This document shows, piece by piece, positions 59,307 to 64,000 of a DNA stretch of 64,000 nucleotides. The DNA comes from Conexibacter sp. S30A1 (lineage in GTDB: Bacteria; Actinomycetota; Thermoleophilia; Solirubrobacterales; Solirubrobacteraceae): assembly GCF_023330665.1 (NCBI RefSeq), contig NZ_CP097127.1, positions 2,976,001 to 3,040,000 of the forward strand. Direction: 5' to 3'. The number at the start of each line of letters is the position of its first letter. Position 1 is the stretch's first letter. The position numbers were made by a program, and so were the translations under genes. Under the pieces are notes generated by a model. That model searched no databases, had not been told where the DNA came from, and worked only from the letters and a program-made list of their open reading frames with translations.

Positions 59307-60246
59307 CGCACCATCTCCGGTGACACGTCCGGCAGTGCGACGCTCTCGACCGCGGCCCGTAACCGCTCACGTGACGTGCGCACGTAGCGGCGGGTCGTCT
59401 CAACTCGGGCATGACCGAGGATCATCTGCACCTCGTCAAGGGTGCGGCCCGATTCGATGAGCTCGGTCCCGAGCCCGTGACGGAACTGGTGCGGCGTGAC
59501 AACGCGGTCGATCCCAGCACGCCTACCGAGCGCAGCTACGACCTCGCGCGCACGACCATCCGTCATCGCCCGCCCAAGCTCACCACCGGCGATGTTCACG
59601 AACACGAAATCCGACCGGGCCGCCGCCGGGATCCGGTCGCGCTGATCACAGTAAGCGGCGTAAACACCGATCACCGCCGGATGGGCCGGCACGACCAGCT
59701 CGCGACGACGCTTGCTCAACGCCCGGTTCTCGTTGTCCTCACGCCGCACGACATGCAAGTGCGGGCCCCGGACCTCGCACCCGACCGCCCGCGAGTTCTC
59801 CATCAGGTGCAAGTCGCTTCGCCGCAGCCCGAGCGCCTGCCCGATCCGCAACCCCGCCAGCGCCAAAAGCGAGATCAACAACTTGTCGCGCAGAGAGCCC
59901 GGCGCGGCCATCATCGCGACGTACTCCTCCAAGCTCGCCGTCCGCGGCTCGCTCTCACCCGACCTCGGCAACGTGTGCAGCGGCCTCGCGACGATCGCCG
60001 GCAGCTGCTCAAGCCACGGCATCGACCCGCCCACCGGCTCCACCACGTCATAGAACAACTCGTTGACCGAGCCCGGAACGCTCCCGTCGCGAACCTGGAA
60101 CCGGTAGAAGCTACGAACACAGCTCATCACGTCCGCGACCCTGTCGTTGCTGCGAGCAGCCCCGCAGCCGCGGCCGGGACGGGTGATCGGCGTCGTGCGC
60201 AAATGCAACTGAAACATCCCGAGATTCCGTGCGCACGCGACCAGAT
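59303..60246 (-). pseudogene. tnpA: Tn554 TnpA-like tyrosine recombinase, N-terminus cut by transposon copy 2
   Basis: The catalytic domain is complete: LALAGLRIGQALGLRRSDL (Arg), VTPHQFRHGLGTELIESG (H-x2-R) and ILGHARVETTRRYVRTSRE (His, Tyr). Upstream the frame reads NLVACARNLGMFQLHLRTTP, typical of the core-binding domain, and meets the transposon terminus at 60247. The first ~60 residues expected for the family are missing. An internal ATG at 60217 gives 304 residues that lack part of the core-binding domain, so normal function is doubtful. Confidence 0.8.
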
Positions 60247-60277
60247 TGTTGAGCGCCGTTTGAATCCGGCACGCGCG

Positions 60278-60343
60278 GTGTGGGTGGCGCCGTTCATCGG
60301 CGGCATGTTTGCTGCGATGGTGGCAGGCTTGGCGCGTTTGTGA
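60278..60343 (+). CDS. micro-ORF, hydrophobic 21-residue peptide
   Basis: Identical to the frame at 26087-26152 of copy 1. Confidence 0.4.
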   Translation: MWVAPFIGGMFAAMVAGLARL

Positions 60344-60349
60344 ACGCGC

Positions 60350-60391
60350 GAGAGCCCTCCCGTCAGCTTGGCGGTTGCCGGGAGGGCTCTC
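60350..60391. terminator. 13-bp hairpin after micro-ORF, copy 2
   Basis: GAGAGCCCTCCCG (60350-60362) with its exact complement at 60379-60391; same as in copy 1. Confidence 0.55.
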
Positions 60392-60415
60392 TTGGATGCC
60401 GGAGGTGGCACCCCG

Positions 60416-61000
60416 ATGTTGATCGTATGTGCAGAGCCTGCCGTGGTCGAGGCTGAGTTGTTGGCTGGCGGGTTGTTGTGTCCGTTATGCCGGGCGGTGT
60501 TGGGGCCGTGGGGTCATGGCCGGGAGCGGGTGTTGCGCTGTCGGGGTGCTGACCGGCGGCTGGTGCCCAGGCGGGCCAGGTGCCGGGGGTGTCTGGGGAC
60601 CCATGTGCTGTTGCCTGATATCGGGTTGTTGCGTCGTCGGGACGAGGTGGCTGTGATCGGCGCGGCGGTTGAGGCGAGCGTTGCTGGGCAGGGGTATCGC
60701 CGGATCGCTGGGTGGTTGGGGTTGCCGGCGGACACGGTCCGGGGCTGGTTGAGCCGGTTCGCTGCGCGGGCGGATGTGATTCGGGAGCATTTCACGCGGT
60801 GCGCGATCGTGCTGGACCCGGAGCTCGGGCCGATCATGCCGGCTGGGAGCGTGGTCGCGGACGCGTTGGAAGCGATCGCAGTCACGGCCAGGGCGTGGGT
60901 TTTGAGGTTCGGTCCGGTGGATCCGTGGCCGGTTGTGTCCAGGTTGTCTGGCGGGGTGCTGTTGGCAACACGAGCTCCCGCCTTCCCGTGGGCGGCGTGA
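60416..61000 (+). CDS. zinc-ribbon/HTH protein (DUF6431-like), copy 2
   Basis: 194 residues from ATG 60416 with GGAGG upstream. Same product as 25430-26014: Cys pairs CPLC and CRGC, His in GTHVLLP, helix-turn-helix around residue 105. Intact. 51 bases separate its stop from the transposase GTG. Confidence 0.75.
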   Translation: MLIVCAEPAVVEAELLAGGLLCPLCRAVLGPWGHGRERVLRCRGADRRLVPRRARCRGCLGTHVLLPDIGLLRRRDEVAVIGAAVEASVAGQGYRRIAGWLGLPADTVRGWLSRFAARADVIREHFTRCAIVLDPELGPIMPAGSVVADALEAIAVTARAWVLRFGPVDPWPVVSRLSGGVLLATRAPAFPWAA

Positions 61001-61051
61001 GCTGAGACGCTCCTGCGCTTCGGATGAACGAGAGCGCGGGAGAGCAACGAG

Positions 61052-62419
61052 GTGAATGAGGATCGTCGCCGGGAGATCGGCCTGTTTCGTTACACCCTGA
61101 TTCGTGACGCCGCCGATGAGGGGTTGTCGAAAGCTGAGCGTGGCCGGCTCGTTCGGTCACTGGCTGGGCGTGAGCATGTCGGGCCTGATGGGCAGCTCGT
61201 CAGGGTCGCGCGCGGCACTCTGGATGAGTGGATTCGTGCTTATCGCCGCGGCGGGTTCGAGGCTTTGCTTCCCCGGCGGCGGGTCGTCCCGGTCAGGACA
61301 CCGGCCGAGACATTGGAGCTGGCGTTCGCTTTGAAACGTGAGCGGCCGGAGCGAACCGCCGCGCAGGTCAGGCAGATCATGCTCGCCAGCGTCAAGGACG
61401 GTGAGGACGTGCCGGGGTTGCGGACATTGCAGACGCATCTGGCTCGTGCCGGGTTGAACGTCAGGGGTGATGGTCACACTGCAGGGAAGGTTTATGGCCG
61501 GTTCGAAGCCGCTGCCCGGAATGAGCTGTGGACTGGGGACGGGTTACATGGCCCCAGGCTCGCCGGCACCGCCGCGCGGGCGGTGCTCGTCGCGTTTATC
61601 GACGATCACTCTCGCCTGCTGACCGGGTGGCGGTGGGGGACCGGTGAGGATGTGTTCCGCCTCGAGGCCGCGCTCCGTGCCGGGTTGATGAGCCGTGGGG
61701 TGCCCGGCCAGATTTTGGTTGACCGCGGCTCGGCGTTCGTGTCCTCACAGCTATTTCGTGCGTGTGCGGTGCTTGGTGTGAGGCTGATTCACGCAAGCCC
61801 GAGGGCGGCGACAACGAAAGGGAAAATCGAACGCTTCTTCCGGACCGTGCGCGACCAGTTCCTGGTGGAGATCGATGATGGCATCGAGCTGGCGGAGCTG
61901 AACCGTCGGTTCTCCGCGTGGGTGGAGGTCGTTTATCACCGCCGGGTGCACTCAGAGACCAAGCAAGCCCCGCTGGCCCGGTTTGATGCGGCGGGCGCAC
62001 CCCAGTTGCCGACCCCGGCGCTGTTGCGCGAAGCGTTTCTGTGGAGTCAGGAACGGACGGTCACGAAGACCGCGACCGTGTCGCTTTACGCCAACCAATA
62101 CGAGGTCAACGCCGCGCTCGCCGGCTGCAAGGTCGAGTTGGTGTTCGACCCGTTCGATCTCACGATGATCGAGGTTCGCTACCAGCATCGCCCGATGGGG
62201 ACCGCCACACCTTTGGTGATCGGCCGCCGCACCCACCCACAAGCCCAGCGGGAGCTGCCGCCACCACCGGCCGGCACAGGGATCGACTACCTGAAGCTGC
62301 TGGCTGAGCAGCGCGACGCTGAGCTGGGTGGTCAGCGGATCGACTACGCCAGCCTCACAAACAACGGCGACGGCGACGGCGAGAAGGATCGTGACATCAA
62401 CCAAAAGCAGGAGGGATGA
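61052..62419 (+). CDS. integrase-core transposase, copy 2
   Basis: 455 residues from GTG 61052. Same enzyme as 24005-25378 with two residues fewer in the Gly-Asp run (three hexamers at 62364-62381 in place of four). DDE residues and Mu-type C-terminal domain are present. Confidence 0.9.
   Translation: MNEDRRREIGLFRYTLIRDAADEGLSKAERGRLVRSLAGREHVGPDGQLVRVARGTLDEWIRAYRRGGFEALLPRRRVVPVRTPAETLELAFALKRERPERTAAQVRQIMLASVKDGEDVPGLRTLQTHLARAGLNVRGDGHTAGKVYGRFEAAARNELWTGDGLHGPRLAGTAARAVLVAFIDDHSRLLTGWRWGTGEDVFRLEAALRAGLMSRGVPGQILVDRGSAFVSSQLFRACAVLGVRLIHASPRAATTKGKIERFFRTVRDQFLVEIDDGIELAELNRRFSAWVEVVYHRRVHSETKQAPLARFDAAGAPQLPTPALLREAFLWSQERTVTKTATVSLYANQYEVNAALAGCKVELVFDPFDLTMIEVRYQHRPMGTATPLVIGRRTHPQAQRELPPPPAGTGIDYLKLLAEQRDAELGGQRIDYASLTNNGDGDGEKDRDINQKQEG
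62364..62381. repeat. hexamer repeat in transposase 3' end (3 units)
   Basis: ACGGCG three times; counterpart of 24043-24066, one unit shorter. Confidence 0.8.
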
Positions 62420-62422
62420 GCA

Positions 62423-63238
62423 GTGAGTATTGACAGGTTGCGCGCCCATTACGGGTTCACACGCATGCCGTTCGGGAAGGATCTGGCACCGGGAATGTTG
62501 CATGCCCATGGCTCGCATGCTGAGGCGGTCGCCCGGATGGCGTGGTGCATCAGTGAGCAGGCGATCGGTGTGATCAGCGGGGAGTGCGGCGCCGGCAAAA
62601 CTGTTGCTGCCCGCGCCGCTGTGGCGAGCCTTGATGCCTCAAGGCACACGGTGCTTTATCTCGGAACCCCCGGCGTCGGGTTGCGCGGTATCTACGGGCT
62701 GATCATCAACACCCTGGGCGCCACCCCTAGGTTCCATCACGCCGCTCTGATCCCCCAAGCCCAAGAGATGCTCGCCGCCGAGAGCGCGGAGCGTGGCAAG
62801 CATGTCGTGATCATCATTGATGAAGCCCATTTGCTTGACGCGGAGAGCCTGGAGGGGATCCGGTGTTTGTCAAACATGGGGATGGACCAGACCGCCCCGT
62901 TCTGTTTGCTTTTGCTCGGCCAACCCACACTTCGGCGTCGGCTGCGCAACGGCACGTTCACCGCGCTGGACCAGAGGATCGCGGTGCGTTACACGATCAA
63001 CGGCCTCGACCTGAAAGAGACCCGAAGCTATGTGCAGCATCATTTGGCGCTCGCGGGCCGCTCGGACACCCTGTTCTCCGATGATGCGATCAGCCTGATC
63101 CACACCACGTCCCGTGGTCTGCCGAGGTTGATCAACAACCTCGCTGTCGCGGCGCTGGTTGCCGCGTTCGCGGCAAACAAGGCGATCGTGGATGAGAGCT
63201 CGGCACGGGTCGCCGTCACAGAGGTCTCAGCCGAATGA
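62423..63238 (+). CDS. AAA ATPase, ExeA/TniB/MuB-like, copy 2
   Basis: 271 residues from GTG 62423, three bases after the transposase stop. Identical motifs to the product of 23186-24001 (Walker A GECGAGKT, Walker B IIIDEAHLLD). Intact. Confidence 0.87.
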   Translation: MSIDRLRAHYGFTRMPFGKDLAPGMLHAHGSHAEAVARMAWCISEQAIGVISGECGAGKTVAARAAVASLDASRHTVLYLGTPGVGLRGIYGLIINTLGATPRFHHAALIPQAQEMLAAESAERGKHVVIIIDEAHLLDAESLEGIRCLSNMGMDQTAPFCLLLLGQPTLRRRLRNGTFTALDQRIAVRYTINGLDLKETRSYVQHHLALAGRSDTLFSDDAISLIHTTSRGLPRLINNLAVAALVAAFAANKAIVDESSARVAVTEVSAE

Positions 63239-64000
63239 CCGCCACCCTGTCGCTGCTTGACCCGCCACCGGAGGATCAGCCTACAAACAGCGGGCTGCTG
63301 CCAGCACCGCCAGGCTGGCCGCAAGCACCAGCACCCGCCGTCTACCACGAGCTGCTCGGCGAGATCGTGGGCCGCGTCGCCCCGCACACCGAGGCTGACC
63401 CGGTCGCGATCCTCACCCAGCTGCTGGTCGGGTTCGGTACCGCCATCGGTCGTGGCGCGTGGTTCCAAGTCGAAGCGACCCGCCATCACACCAACGAGTT
63501 CATGCTGCTGGTCGGTGACAGCGCGAAGGCGAGAAAGGGGTCATCTTGGGATCATGTCCGTCGGCTTCTGGTCAGTGTCGACACGTCGATCGACTCACGG
63601 ATTCTCACCGGCCTATCCAGTGGCGAGGGGTTGATCTGGGCGGTCCGTGACCCAGCCGGCCAGGATCCCGGTCACCCTGATCAGCGGCTGCTGGTGATCG
63701 AACCAGAATTCGCGTCAGTATTGAAGGCCGCAAGCCGTGAGATCTCGACACTCTCACCAACTCTGCGCTCAGCGTGGGATGGACGGCCACTGGCGATCCT
63801 GACCCGCACCGCGCCGGCGCGCGCCAGCACCGCGCACATCACGCTAATCGGTCACATCACCCAACACGAGTTGCGCCGCCACATAACCCAGGCAGAGCTC
63901 TCCAACGGGTATCTGAACCGGATCCTGATCGTCTGCTGCCGCCGCCAGCGCCTGCTCCCAGAAGGCGGCGAACCTGACCCCCTCGCCGGCACCGGCCTTG
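63235..64000 (+). CDS. DUF3987-like protein, copy 2, 5' part
   Basis: ATG 63235 overlaps the ATPase stop; 255 codons are visible before the right edge, including the P-loop-like GDSAKARKGSS. The complete version is at 21918-23189. Confidence 0.78.
   Translation, partial: MTATLSLLDPPPEDQPTNSGLLPAPPGWPQAPAPAVYHELLGEIVGRVAPHTEADPVAILTQLLVGFGTAIGRGAWFQVEATRHHTNEFMLLVGDSAKARKGSSWDHVRRLLVSVDTSIDSRILTGLSSGEGLIWAVRDPAGQDPGHPDQRLLVIEPEFASVLKAASREISTLSPTLRSAWDGRPLAILTRTAPARASTAHITLIGHITQHELRRHITQAELSNGYLNRILIVCCRRQRLLPEGGEPDPLAGTGL

Larger units (their letters stand above)
60247..64000 (+). mobile_element. DUF6431-type transposon, copy 2, right part outside window
   Basis: Left terminus TGTTGAGCGCCGTT, same gene order as copy 1, opposite orientation. 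The visible 3754 bp match copy 1 apart from a 6-bp hexamer difference, so the two are recent sisters. The target duplication cannot be checked because the other end is not in the window. Confidence 0.9.

Overview
The window is high-GC DNA with actinobacterial habits: closely overlapping start/stop codons, many GTG starts, and several starts that look leaderless. A member of the Thermoleophilia (Solirubrobacterales) is my best guess, from gene content and style only. It is an accessory region, dense in mobile DNA. There is no rRNA, no complete tRNA and no CRISPR array.

Layout. 1-3.3 kb: a partial gene, a helix-turn-helix gene and a PIN toxin-antitoxin pair. 2.06-4.97 kb: two 43-bp copies of the 3' half of a tRNA-Phe(GAA) gene, the mark of integration at a tRNA. 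5.4-10.5 kb: a plasmid/ICE module (ParA, a ribbon-helix-helix partner, 12-bp iterons, a 135-bp nested palindrome, a replication-relaxation-like protein, a VirD4/TraD-type ATPase and a NERD-domain protein). 10.6-16.2 kb: IS256 with an IS4/IS701-type element nested in it, then an ISL3 element that splits an acetyltransferase gene. 16.8-21.3 kb: ordinary genes, including a self-regulated HTH/Clp_N/SnoaL-like operon. 21.5-27.8 kb: an IS1182-type element carrying a nested 4.57-kb transposon. 28-37 kb: VapBC, methyltransferase, hydrolase, secreted beta-propeller, a second ISL3 copy, DUF1203 and unknown genes. 37.2-41.1 kb: a putative PD-(D/E)XK gene split by a mini-transposon that itself carries an IS3-type element. 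41-47 kb: lipoprotein, FMN reductase, methionine aminopeptidase and a TIR-domain protein. 47.4-54 kb: another ISL3-type element, then a response-regulator-like gene, a decayed parB-like gene and a DUF932 gene, each preceded by a related structured leader. 54.2-55.8 kb: ECF sigma factor and membrane partner. 56.2-60.2 kb: a Tn554-type tnpABC module whose tnpA is cut by a second copy of the 4.57-kb transposon, which runs off the right edge.

Two things stand out. The first is a transposon family present three times (21617-26183, 60247-64000 and a reduced form at 37379-40211). It has TG...CA ends and encodes a micro-membrane peptide, a zinc-ribbon/HTH protein (DUF6431-like), a Mu/TnsB-type integrase, a MuB/TniB/ExeA-like ATPase and a DUF3987-like P-loop protein. 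The second is a leader of about 90 nt found before three neighbouring genes, with two hairpins that keep their pairing through compensating changes. Directly visible target duplications, nested insertions and split reading frames allow much of the order of events to be worked out.
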